Source: Acidimicrobiales bacterium (GTDB lineage Bacteria > Actinomycetota > Acidimicrobiia > Acidimicrobiales > JADJXE01). Taken from it: 64,000 nucleotides of DNA. How positions within the stretch are numbered: position 1 is the first letter of the stretch; every line of letters begins with the position of its first letter. Below the pieces are notes generated by a model, which was not told where the DNA came from, did no database searches, and saw nothing but the letters and a program-made list of their open reading frames with translations. The translations under genes and the position numbers were made by a program. This document shows positions 54,626 through 62,855 of this stretch, piece after piece. Where the stretch lies: positions 1,253,001 through 1,317,000 of the forward strand of contig JADJXE010000001.1 in the NCBI GenBank assembly GCA_016716005.1. Reading direction: 5' to 3'.

Positions 54626-56194
54626 TCAGACCCCGTTGAGGGCCTGGGCCGACACGATCCCCGCCGACGCCCGCAGGCGCTCGACCACCTCGGCCGGCAC
54701 CGGCTGGTCGGTGGCGAGCACCATGATCGCCGACACCCCCTCGGCGGTCTGGCCGACGTCCATGTCGGCGATGTTGATGCCGCCCTCGCCCAGCGTCGTG
54801 CCCACCAGGCCGATCATCCCGGGCCGATCGTCGTTGCGCACCACCAGCATGTGGCGCGCCGGGGGCACGTCGACGGTGTGGTCGTCCACCATCACGAGGC
54901 GAGGATCGGACCGGAGGCCCACCAGCGTGCCGGCCAGCGCGTGGCCGCCGCCCCGCAGGGTGATCAGGTTCACCCAGTCGCGCGCCGCCGAGGTCTTGGT
55001 GTCGCGCACGTCGACGCCCTTCTCCTTGGCGAGCTGCGGCGCGTTCACGTAGGTGACGGGCTCGTCGCTCACCCGGCCGAACAGGCCCTTGAGCACCGAC
55101 AGCGTGAGGATGCGGGTGTCGTAGTCGGCCAGCTGGCCCTGGTACTCCACCTCGAGAACGTCGGGCACACCCTCGAGCAGCGACGCGTAGATCCCCCCGA
55201 GGCGTTCGGCCAGGGGCAGGAACGGGCGGACCGTCTCCGACGCCTCGGCCGCGCTGACGTTGACCGCGAACGGCACGAAGTCGCCGGCCAGGGCCAGCTG
55301 GACCTGCTCGGCGATCGTGTCGCCGGCCTTGTCCTGGGCCTCTCGGGTGCTGGCCCCGAGGTGCGGGGTGACGACCACGCTGTCGAGCTCGAACAGGGGC
55401 GACGACGTGCACGGCTCCTCGCTGAACACGTCGAGGGCGGCCCCGGCGATGCGGCCCTCTCGCACGGCCTCGGCCAGCGCGGCCTCGTCCACGATCCCAC
55501 CCCGCGCGGTGTTCACGATGCGCAGCGACGGCCGGGCGCCCGCGAGCGCGGCCCGGCCGATGAGCCCCACCGTCTCGGGCGTCTTGGGCAGGTGGACGGT
55601 GAGGAAGTCGGCCTCGGCGATCACGCGGTCGAGCGGGAGCAGCTCCACGCTCATCTGGCGGGCGCGCTCCGCCGACACGAACGGGTCGTAGGCCACGAGG
55701 CGCATGCCGAACGCCAGGGCCCGCTGGGCGACCAGCTTGCCCACCCGGCCGAGGCCGACGATCCCGAGGGTCTTGTCGTTGAGCTCGACGCCCTGCCAGC
55801 GCGACCGCTCCCACCGGCCTGCCTTGAGGGCGCTGTGCGCCTGCGGGATGTTGCGAGCCTGGGCGAGGAGCAGGGCGATGGTGTGCTCGGCGGCCGAGAG
55901 CACGTTGGACTGGGGAGCGTTCACCACCATCACGCCCCGGGCCGTGGCCTCGGCCACGTCGACGTTGTCGAGGCCGATGCCGGCGCGGCCGACCACCACC
56001 AGGTCGCGGCCCGCTGCGAGCACGGGCGCGGTGACCTTGGTGGCCGAGCGGATGATCAGCGCGTGGGCGCCGACCACCGCGCCCAGCAGGTCCTCGGGCG
56101 AGCAGCCGAGGCGGACGTCGACCTCGTGGCCGGCGGCCCGCAGCAGGTCGAGGCCCCGCTCGGCGATCTCTTCGGTGACCAGGATGCGGGCCAT
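54626..56194 (-). CDS. serA: D-3-phosphoglycerate dehydrogenase
   Basis: A 522-residue type 1 PGDH. NAD-binding GLGRVGKLVAQRALAFGMRL, NTARGGIVDEAALAEAVREG, DVFSEEPCTSSPLFELDSVV with catalytic residues VVVTPHLGAST, then an intervening ASB domain and a C-terminal ACT domain (HMLVVRNDDRPGMIGLVGTT). The ACT and ASB domains give serine feedback control as in mycobacteria. It catalyses the first committed step of serine synthesis; serC lies 5 kb away. The ATG at 56194 has CACCAT six bases upstream, hence may be leaderless. Confidence 0.95.
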   Translation of the reverse strand: MARILVTEEIAERGLDLLRAAGHEVDVRLGCSPEDLLGAVVGAHALIIRSATKVTAPVLAAGRDLVVVGRAGIGLDNVDVAEATARGVMVVNAPQSNVLSAAEHTIALLLAQARNIPQAHSALKAGRWERSRWQGVELNDKTLGIVGLGRVGKLVAQRALAFGMRLVAYDPFVSAERARQMSVELLPLDRVIAEADFLTVHLPKTPETVGLIGRAALAGARPSLRIVNTARGGIVDEAALAEAVREGRIAGAALDVFSEEPCTSSPLFELDSVVVTPHLGASTREAQDKAGDTIAEQVQLALAGDFVPFAVNVSAAEASETVRPFLPLAERLGGIYASLLEGVPDVLEVEYQGQLADYDTRILTLSVLKGLFGRVSDEPVTYVNAPQLAKEKGVDVRDTKTSAARDWVNLITLRGGGHALAGTLVGLRSDPRLVMVDDHTVDVPPARHMLVVRNDDRPGMIGLVGTTLGEGGINIADMDVGQTAEGVSAIMVLATDQPVPAEVVERLRASAGIVSAQALNGV

Positions 56195-56248
56195 GGGCTC
56201 ATGGTGGCCGAGCGCCCGTGCATGCCGCCAACCGGCGGGCCCCGCCCC

Positions 56249-56254
56249 TACAGT
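56249..56254 (+). promoter_or_regulatory. -10 element for leaderless glgX
   Basis: TACAGT followed by eight bases and the GTG start at 56263; no ribosome site. Confidence 0.45.
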
Positions 56255-56262
56255 GCGGCCTC

Positions 56263-58380
56263 GTGATCGTCTGGCCCGGTCGCCCCCACCCGCTCGGCGC
56301 CCACTACGACGGCTCGGGCGTGAACCTGGCCGTGTTCTCCGAGGTCGCCGACTCGGTCGACGTGTGCCTCTACCCCGACGACGGGGAGGAGATCTGCGTG
56401 CCGCTGCCGGAGGTCACCGGCCACGTGTGGCACGGCTACCTGCCCGACGCCCAGCCCGGCTGGCGCTACGGCTTCCGCGTGCACGGCCCCTACGCACCGT
56501 CGCAGGGCCTCCGCTGCAACCCGTCCAAGCTGCTGATCGACCCGTACGCCAAGGCGATCGAGGGGGACGTGACCTGGGACGACGCCGTGTTCGGCTTCGA
56601 CACCCGCCACCCCCACAGCGCCGCCAGCCCGGCCGACAGCGCGCCCTTCGTGCCCAAGGGGGTGATCGTCGCCCCGTACTTCGACTGGGGCATGGACCGT
56701 CCCCTGCACCACCCCTGGCACGAGACGGTGATCTACGAGACGCACGTGAAGGGCCTCACCGCGCGCCATCCGGCCGTGCCGGAGGCGCTCCGGGGCACGT
56801 TCCTCGGTGTCTCCCACCCGGCGATCATCGAGCACCTCGGCACCCTCGGCGTCACCGCCATCGAGCTGCTGCCCGTCCACCAGTTCCTGCACGACCAGTT
56901 CCTCGTCGAGCGCGGGCTCACCAACTACTGGGGCTACAACTCCTACGGCTACTTCGCACCGCACAACGCCTACGCGGCGCGCGGCCAGCGGGGCCAGCAG
57001 GTGCACGAGTTCAAGACGATGGTGCGCCTGCTGCACGAGGCCGGGATCGAGGTGATCCTCGACGTCGTCTACAACCACACCGGCGAGGGGGGCCGGGGCG
57101 GCCCGACCCTGTGCTTCCGGGGCCTCGACAACGCCGCGTACTACCGGCTCGACCCCGAGGACCCCAGCCGGTACACCGACTACACCGGCACCGGGAACAG
57201 CCTCAACGCCATGCACCCCCAGGTGCTGCAGCTGATCATGGACAGCCTGCGTTACTGGGTGGAGGAGATGCACGTCGACGGGTTCCGGTTCGACCTGGCC
57301 GCCACCCTCGCCCGGGAGCTCCACGACGTCGACCGGCTCTCGGCCTTCTTCGACCTCATCCACCAGGACCCCGTCGTCAGTCGGGTGAAGCTGATCGCTG
57401 AGCCGTGGGACGTGGGCGAGGGCGGGTACCAGGTCGGCAACTTCCCCGTGCTGTGGACGGAGTGGAACGGCAAGTACCGCGACGCGGTGCGCGACTACTG
57501 GCGGGGTGAGAGCAGCACGATCGACGACCTGGCCTACCGCCTCACCGGCAGCTCCGACCTCTACGAGTGGAGCGGCCGCCGCCCCTTCGCCAGCATCAAC
57601 TTCGTCACCGCCCACGACGGCTTCACCCTGCTCGACCTGGTGTCGTACGACACCAAGCACAACGAGGCCAACGGCGACCACAACCGCGACGGAACCGACG
57701 ACAACCGGTCGTGGAACTGCGGGGTCGAGGGGCCCACCGACGACGCTGCGGTGAACGAGCTGCGGGATCGGCAGCGGCGCAACTTCCTCACCACGCTGCT
57801 GCTCTCCCAGGGCGTTCCCATGCTGCTGGGCGGCGACGAGCTGGGCCGCACCCAGCTCGGCAACAACAACGGCTACTGCCAGGACAACGAGCTGTCCTGG
57901 CACGACTGGGAGGTCGTCGACGACGACCTCCTCGCGTTCACCCGCTGGTTGATCGGGTTCCGTCGCCAGCACCCGGTGTTCCGCCGGCGGCGCTTCTTCC
58001 ACGGGATGACCCTGCACGGCGGCGGCATCACCGACATCGGGTGGTTCCAGCCCTCGGGCGAGATGATGGACGGCGGCGCCTGGGAGGTCGCCTACGCCAA
58101 GTCGATCGGCGTGTTCCTGAACGGCGACGAGATCCCCGAGCCCGGGCCGCGCGGCGAGCGCATCGACGACGACTCGTTCTACCTGGCCCTGAACTCGTGG
58201 GATCAGGAGATCGGCTTCGTGCTCCCGTGCCCGCCCTGGGGCGACTGGTGGCAGGAGGTGCTCGACACCGCCCGCCCCCGGCCCGTGCCACCCCAGGAGC
58301 CGGTGCGGGCCTGCACCGAGATCCTTGCCGCGCCCCGCTCGGTGCTGGTGTTCAAGCGGGTGGCCGGTCCAGCGGCGTGA
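56263..58380 (+). CDS. glgX: Glycogen debranching enzyme GlgX
   Basis: A 705-residue GH13 isoamylase-type enzyme. After a CBM48 domain (HPLGAHYDGSGVNLAVFSEV), GH13 blocks follow: VILDVVYNHTGEG, HVDGFRFDLAATLARELHDV (nucleophile Asp), VKLIAEPWDVGEGGYQVGNF (acid Glu), and NFVTAHDGFTLLDLVSYDTK. It cleaves alpha-1,6 branches of limit dextrin. GTG start, apparently leaderless. Its last 29 bp overlap the 3' end of the convergent glgE gene. It joins glgP and glgE as glucan-turnover genes. Confidence 0.93.
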   Translation: MIVWPGRPHPLGAHYDGSGVNLAVFSEVADSVDVCLYPDDGEEICVPLPEVTGHVWHGYLPDAQPGWRYGFRVHGPYAPSQGLRCNPSKLLIDPYAKAIEGDVTWDDAVFGFDTRHPHSAASPADSAPFVPKGVIVAPYFDWGMDRPLHHPWHETVIYETHVKGLTARHPAVPEALRGTFLGVSHPAIIEHLGTLGVTAIELLPVHQFLHDQFLVERGLTNYWGYNSYGYFAPHNAYAARGQRGQQVHEFKTMVRLLHEAGIEVILDVVYNHTGEGGRGGPTLCFRGLDNAAYYRLDPEDPSRYTDYTGTGNSLNAMHPQVLQLIMDSLRYWVEEMHVDGFRFDLAATLARELHDVDRLSAFFDLIHQDPVVSRVKLIAEPWDVGEGGYQVGNFPVLWTEWNGKYRDAVRDYWRGESSTIDDLAYRLTGSSDLYEWSGRRPFASINFVTAHDGFTLLDLVSYDTKHNEANGDHNRDGTDDNRSWNCGVEGPTDDAAVNELRDRQRRNFLTTLLLSQGVPMLLGGDELGRTQLGNNNGYCQDNELSWHDWEVVDDDLLAFTRWLIGFRRQHPVFRRRRFFHGMTLHGGGITDIGWFQPSGEMMDGGAWEVAYAKSIGVFLNGDEIPEPGPRGERIDDDSFYLALNSWDQEIGFVLPCPPWGDWWQEVLDTARPRPVPPQEPVRACTEILAAPRSVLVFKRVAGPAA

Positions 58381-60397
58381 CCGCCCGCACCTCGAACACG
58401 TGCACCGACTGCACGGCCGGATCGAGCTCGACGTAGTTGGCGGGCCCGCTCCACAGGTACTGGGCGCCGGTGAGCAGGTCGCGCACCTCCACCAGGCCGT
58501 CGTGGGCCACGCCCAGCTCCTCGAGGTCGAGGTGCACCCAGCCGGCCTGCTGCCAGTGCGGGTCGAGGTTCACCACGCACAGCACGACGTCGGCGAAGTC
58601 GGCGGTCCGCTTCGAGTAGCAGAGGAGCTGGTCGTTGTCGACGTGGTGGAAGCGCAGGCTGCGGTCGGACTGCAGGGCCGGGTGGGTGCGCCGGATGCGG
58701 TTCACGCGGGCGACGAGGTCGCGCAGGCTGTCGGGCCGGTCGAGGTCCCACACCCGGATCTGGTACTTCTCCGAGTCGAGGTACTCCTCGCTGCCGGGCT
58801 CCCGGGGCACGTGCTCGCCCAGCTCGAAGGCCGGGCCGTAGATCCCGTAGCTGGCCGACAGCGTCGCCGCCAGCACGAAGCGGGTGACGAAGGCGGCCCG
58901 CCCGCCGTGCTGCAGCTGCTCGGTGAGGATGTCGGGCGTGTTGGGCCACACGCTGGGCCGGAGGTACTCCACGCCGGGCCCGCGGGTCAGCTCGGTGAAG
59001 TACTCGGTGAGCTCCCACTTGGCGGTGCGCCAGGCGAAGTACGTGTAGCTCTGGGTGAACCCCAGCTTGGCCAGCCGGTGCATCACCTTGGGCCGGGTGA
59101 AGGCCTCGGAGAGGAACACCACGTCGGGGTTCTCCCACTTGACCTCGCCGATCAGCCACTCCCAGAAGGCGAACGACTTGGTGTGCGGGTTGTCGACCCG
59201 GAAGGTGCGCACGCCCTGGTCGATCCAGAACGTCACCACGCCGAGGAGCGCAGCCCACAGGCCCTGCCAGTCGACGCTGTCGAAGTCGAGCGGGTAGATG
59301 TCCTGGTACTTCTTCGGTGGGTTCTCGGCGTACTGGATGGTGCCGTCGGGGCGCATGCGGAACCACTCGGGGTGCTCGGTCACCCACGGGTGGTCGGGCG
59401 AGCACTGGATGGCGAAGTCGAGGGCGACCTCGATCCCGAGGGCGCGGGCCGCGCCGACCAGGTCGCGGACGTCGTCGACGGTGCCGAGCTGGGGGTGGAC
59501 CGCGGTGTGCCCGCCCTCGGGGCTGCCGATCGCCCATGGGCTGCCGACGTCGTCGGGCTCGGCGACGAGCGCGTTGTTGCGCCCCTTGCGGAACGACGTG
59601 CCGATGGGGTGGATCGGCGGGAGGTACAGCACGTCGAAGCCGAGCTCGGCCAGGTACGGGAGGCGGTCGCGCACGTCGCGGAGGGTGCCGTGGGCGCCGG
59701 GCACCGGCGACCAGGAGCGGGGGAACAGCTCGTACCAGGCGCTGAACCGGGCCCGCTCGGCGTCGACGGCGATGGTCACGGGATCGGACGAGGTCGAGCG
59801 GGTTCGGTCGGGGTGCCGGGCCAGGAGCCCGATCAGCTCGGCGTCGTCCGAGGTGACCGGCGCGGTGTCGCCCGACCGCAGGACGGCTGCCACCTCCTTC
59901 AGCGCCTCGGCGTCGGCCTTGGCCTTGGCGGCGCGGGCCCGCTCGGCGGCGGCGTCGACGAGGAGCGCGCCGCTGACCAGCTCGACCTCGACGTCCTGGG
60001 CGGCCGCCACCTTCTTGGCGGTCCGCGTCCGCCAGGTGGCGAGCTCGTCGACCCAGCCCTCCACGTGGAAGAGGTGGCGTCCGGGGCCGCCAGCCGCGAA
60101 GGTGGCCCGCCAGGCGTCGTTGCCGAGCGGCTCCATGGGCACCTCGGTCCACACCGTCTCGAGCTCGGTGCGGTGCCGGACGACGGCGCCCAGCTCGTCG
60201 TGGCCGTCGGCGAACACGTCGGCGTGCACCTCGACGGCTTCGCCGACGACCCGCTTCACCGCGAAGCGGCCGCCGTCGACCTGTGGCCGGACGGCCTCGA
60301 TCACCACCCTGCGGGTGCCGTCGGGCAGCTCCTCGCCGTCGCGCTGCTCGGGGGCCGCCGCCGGAGCCGGCGGCCGAGGGCGCTGGTAGGTGGCCAC
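58352..60397 (-). CDS. glgE: Alpha-1,4-glucan:maltose-1-phosphate maltosyltransferase
   Basis: A 681-residue GH13_3 enzyme. The N-terminal domain includes EAVRPQVDGGRFAVKRVVGE; the catalytic barrel has FDVLYLPPIHPIGTSFRKGR, ALDFAIQCSPDHPWV, GVRTFRVDNPHTKSFAFWEW (nucleophile Asp), PDVVFLSEAFTRPKVMHRLA (acid Glu) and YFAWRTAKWELTEYFTEL, all diagnostic of GlgE. It elongates alpha-glucans using maltose-1-phosphate, acting with TreS and Pep2 (not in the window). The GTG start is one base after the aminotransferase stop, so both share a transcript. It has a 29-bp convergent overlap with glgX. Confidence 0.94.
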   Translation of the reverse strand: MATYQRPRPPAPAAAPEQRDGEELPDGTRRVVIEAVRPQVDGGRFAVKRVVGEAVEVHADVFADGHDELGAVVRHRTELETVWTEVPMEPLGNDAWRATFAAGGPGRHLFHVEGWVDELATWRTRTAKKVAAAQDVEVELVSGALLVDAAAERARAAKAKADAEALKEVAAVLRSGDTAPVTSDDAELIGLLARHPDRTRSTSSDPVTIAVDAERARFSAWYELFPRSWSPVPGAHGTLRDVRDRLPYLAELGFDVLYLPPIHPIGTSFRKGRNNALVAEPDDVGSPWAIGSPEGGHTAVHPQLGTVDDVRDLVGAARALGIEVALDFAIQCSPDHPWVTEHPEWFRMRPDGTIQYAENPPKKYQDIYPLDFDSVDWQGLWAALLGVVTFWIDQGVRTFRVDNPHTKSFAFWEWLIGEVKWENPDVVFLSEAFTRPKVMHRLAKLGFTQSYTYFAWRTAKWELTEYFTELTRGPGVEYLRPSVWPNTPDILTEQLQHGGRAAFVTRFVLAATLSASYGIYGPAFELGEHVPREPGSEEYLDSEKYQIRVWDLDRPDSLRDLVARVNRIRRTHPALQSDRSLRFHHVDNDQLLCYSKRTADFADVVLCVVNLDPHWQQAGWVHLDLEELGVAHDGLVEVRDLLTGAQYLWSGPANYVELDPAVQSVHVFEVRAVTPLDRPPA

Positions 60398-60398
60398 C

Positions 60399-61601
60399 TC
60401 AGCCGGCCAGCAGGTTGGCGATGCGGGTGACGCCCTCGACGAGGTCGTCGTCGCCGAGCGCGAACGACAACCGGGCGTAGCCGGGCGCGCCGAAGGCCTC
60501 GCCGGGCACGACCGCGACCCGTGCCTCGTCGAGGAGCACCTCGCACAGCTCGAGGGTGTCGGCCGGCCGACGCCCGCCGATCTCCCGGCCGAGGACGGCC
60601 TTGAAGGACGGGAAGCAGTAGAAGGCACCCTGCGGCTCGAGGCACGTGACCCCGGGGATGGCGGCCAGCAGCCCGTGCATGCGGTGGCCGCGCCGCTCGA
60701 AGGCGGCGCGCATGCGGGCCACGTCGTCGAGGCCACCGCTGACGGCCGCCAGGGCGGCCCGCTGGGACACGTTGGCGACGTTGGAGGTCTGGTGGCTCTG
60801 GAGGTTCACGGCTGCCTTGGCGATGTCGGGAGGGCCGACGATCCAGCCCACGCGCCACCCCGTCATGGCGTAGGTCTTGGCCACGCCGTTCACGACGATG
60901 CAGCGGTCGGCCAGGTCGGGCACGAGGGCCGGCATGGACGCGAACGCGTTGGCCCCGTAGGTGAGGTGCTCGTAGATCTCGTCGGTGACCACCCACACGC
61001 CCCGATCGGCGGCCCACCGGCCGATCGCCTCGATCTCGGCCGGCGGGTACACGGCCCCGCTCGGGTTGTCGGGCGACACGAACAGCAGCGCCTTGGTCCG
61101 CGGGGTCGACGCGGCCTCGAGCTGCTCGACCGTCGCGCGGAACCCGGTGCTCTCGTCGGTCTCCAGCACGACCGGCTCGCCACCGGCGAGGGTGACCATC
61201 TCGGGGTAGCTGGTCCAGTAGGGAGCGGGCAGGAGCACCTGGTCACCAGGGTCGAGCAGGCAGGCGAGGGCGTTGAAGATGGCGTGCTTGCCGCCGTTGG
61301 TGATCACCACCTGCGAGGCCGCGACGTCGTACCCGGAGTCCCGCCGGGTCTTGGCCGCGACGGCCTCCCTCAGCTCGGGGAGGCCGCCGGCGGGCGTGTA
61401 GCGGTGGTTCCTGGGGTCACGACAGGCCGCCGCGGCGGCCTCGACGATGTGGTCGGGGGTCGGGAAGTCGGGCTCGCCGGCCCCGAAGCCGACGACGTCG
61501 ACACCCTGGGCCTTGAGGGCCTTGGCCTTGGCGTCGACGGCCAGCGTGGCCGATTCGGTGATGGCGGCTATCCGGCGGGAGATGCGTTCCACGCCTGCCA
61601 T
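60399..61601 (-). CDS. Class I PLP aminotransferase (aspartate aminotransferase type)
   Basis: A 400-residue aminotransferase. SATLAVDAKAKALKAQGVDV, GEPDFPTPDHI, HRYTPAGGLPELREAVAAKT and FVSPDNPSGAVYPPAEIEAI are family Igamma/AAT-like blocks; the PLP lysine lies in VVNGVAKTYAMTGWRVGWIV. Arg in RLSFALGDDDL binds the substrate carboxylate. It probably transaminates aspartate/2-oxoglutarate, though aromatic or prephenate specificity cannot be excluded. Starts at ATG 61601, nine bases from the divergent serC start. A CACTGT element lies six bases upstream of the start. Confidence 0.9.
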   Translation of the reverse strand: MAGVERISRRIAAITESATLAVDAKAKALKAQGVDVVGFGAGEPDFPTPDHIVEAAAAACRDPRNHRYTPAGGLPELREAVAAKTRRDSGYDVAASQVVITNGGKHAIFNALACLLDPGDQVLLPAPYWTSYPEMVTLAGGEPVVLETDESTGFRATVEQLEAASTPRTKALLFVSPDNPSGAVYPPAEIEAIGRWAADRGVWVVTDEIYEHLTYGANAFASMPALVPDLADRCIVVNGVAKTYAMTGWRVGWIVGPPDIAKAAVNLQSHQTSNVANVSQRAALAAVSGGLDDVARMRAAFERRGHRMHGLLAAIPGVTCLEPQGAFYCFPSFKAVLGREIGGRRPADTLELCEVLLDEARVAVVPGEAFGAPGYARLSFALGDDDLVEGVTRIANLLAG

Positions 61602-61613
61602 GCTGGCACAGTG
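61596..61613. promoter_or_regulatory. Interlocking divergent leaderless promoters (aminotransferase/serC)
   Basis: The 9-bp space between the two starts is too short for two ordinary promoters. CATGCT (61599-61604) is six bases before the serC GTG, and CACTGT (61613-61608, minus strand) six bases before the aminotransferase ATG. TGCCA-TGC-TGGCA (61596-61608) is an inverted repeat across both. Confidence 0.5.
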
Positions 61614-62744
61614 ACCGCGAGCCCCATCCCCGACATCCGGATCCCGTCAGAGCTCCTGCCCGTCGACGGCCGCTTCGGGTGCGGCCCGTCCAAGGTCCGC
61701 CCGGAGGCGGTGGCCGACCTGGCCGAGGTCGGCACCACCTTCCTCGGCACCAGCCACCGCCAGCCGCCGGTCAAGCGGGTGGTCGGCGGGATCCGCCGCG
61801 GCCTGTCCGAGCTGTTCGCCCTGCCCGACGGCTGGGAGATCCTGCTGGGCAACGGCGGCTCGACGGTGTTCTGGGACGTGGCCACGTTCTGCCTGGTCGA
61901 CCGCCGCAGCCAGCACCTCTCGTTCGGCGAGTTCAGCTCGAAGTTCGCAGCCGCGGCCACGGCGGCGCCGCACCTCGACGAGCCGGAGATCATCGCGTCG
62001 CCACCGGGGAGCCATCCCGAGGCGGCGGCGAACCCCGACGTCGACGCCTACGCGCTCACCCACAACGAGACCTCGACGGGCGTCGCCATGACCCTGCGCC
62101 GGCCGGTCGACGCCGACGGCCTGGTCCTGGTCGACGCCACGTCGGCGGCCGGCGGGCTGCGCTGGAGCCCGGCCGAGGTCGACGTGTACTACTTCGCCCC
62201 CCAGAAGTCGTTCGCGTCGGACGGCGGGCTGTGGCTGGCCGCCTGCTCGCCGGCCGCGATCGAGCGGATCGAGCGCATCCGGGCCTCGGCCCGGTGGGTG
62301 CCGGCCTCGCTCGACCTCGGGATCGCCCTCGACAACAGCCGCGCCGACCAGACCTACAACACCCCGGCGCTGGCCACGCTGTTCCTGCTGGCCGATCAGG
62401 TGCGGTGGATGCTGCGCAACGGCGGCCTCGACTTCGCGGCCGGGCGCAGCGAGCGCTCGGCCGCGATCCTGTACGGCTGGGCCGAGGCGTCGCCCGTGGC
62501 GACCCCGTTCGTACGAGAGCCCGCGATGCGGTCGGCCGTCGTCGGCACCATCGATCTGGGCGATCGCGTCGACGCCGACGTGGTGGCCAAGGTGCTGCGG
62601 GCCAACGGGGTGGTCGACACGGAGTCGTACCGCAAGCTGGGGCGCAACCAGCTGCGGATCGGCATGTTCCCCGCGGTCGACCCCGACGACGTGTCGGCCC
62701 TCACCGCGTGCATCGACCACGTGGTCGAGCGGTTGGGCGGCTGA
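61611..62744 (+). CDS. serC: Phosphoserine aminotransferase, actinobacterial type
   Basis: A 377-residue class V aminotransferase of the TIGR01366 group. IRIPSELLPVDGRFGCGPSK and VRPEAVADLAEVGTTFLGTS form the N-terminal signature; the PLP lysine is in VYYFAPQKSFASDGGLWLAA. It makes 3-phosphoserine from 3-phosphohydroxypyruvate, the SerA product. GTG start, leaderless. The divergent aminotransferase and the nearby serA place it in an amino-acid cluster. No serB is visible in the window. Confidence 0.94.
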   Translation: MTASPIPDIRIPSELLPVDGRFGCGPSKVRPEAVADLAEVGTTFLGTSHRQPPVKRVVGGIRRGLSELFALPDGWEILLGNGGSTVFWDVATFCLVDRRSQHLSFGEFSSKFAAAATAAPHLDEPEIIASPPGSHPEAAANPDVDAYALTHNETSTGVAMTLRRPVDADGLVLVDATSAAGGLRWSPAEVDVYYFAPQKSFASDGGLWLAACSPAAIERIERIRASARWVPASLDLGIALDNSRADQTYNTPALATLFLLADQVRWMLRNGGLDFAAGRSERSAAILYGWAEASPVATPFVREPAMRSAVVGTIDLGDRVDADVVAKVLRANGVVDTESYRKLGRNQLRIGMFPAVDPDDVSALTACIDHVVERLGG

Positions 62745-62855
62745 GCAGGGGCCCGGCGCCGCCGCGCCGAGGCGCAACCCCGTGCGAAGCGCCACGCCTC
62801 GCGCCAGAATCGTGGACCGCCCTTCCCCAGCCGCTCACCCCTCCGAGGTCGACGA

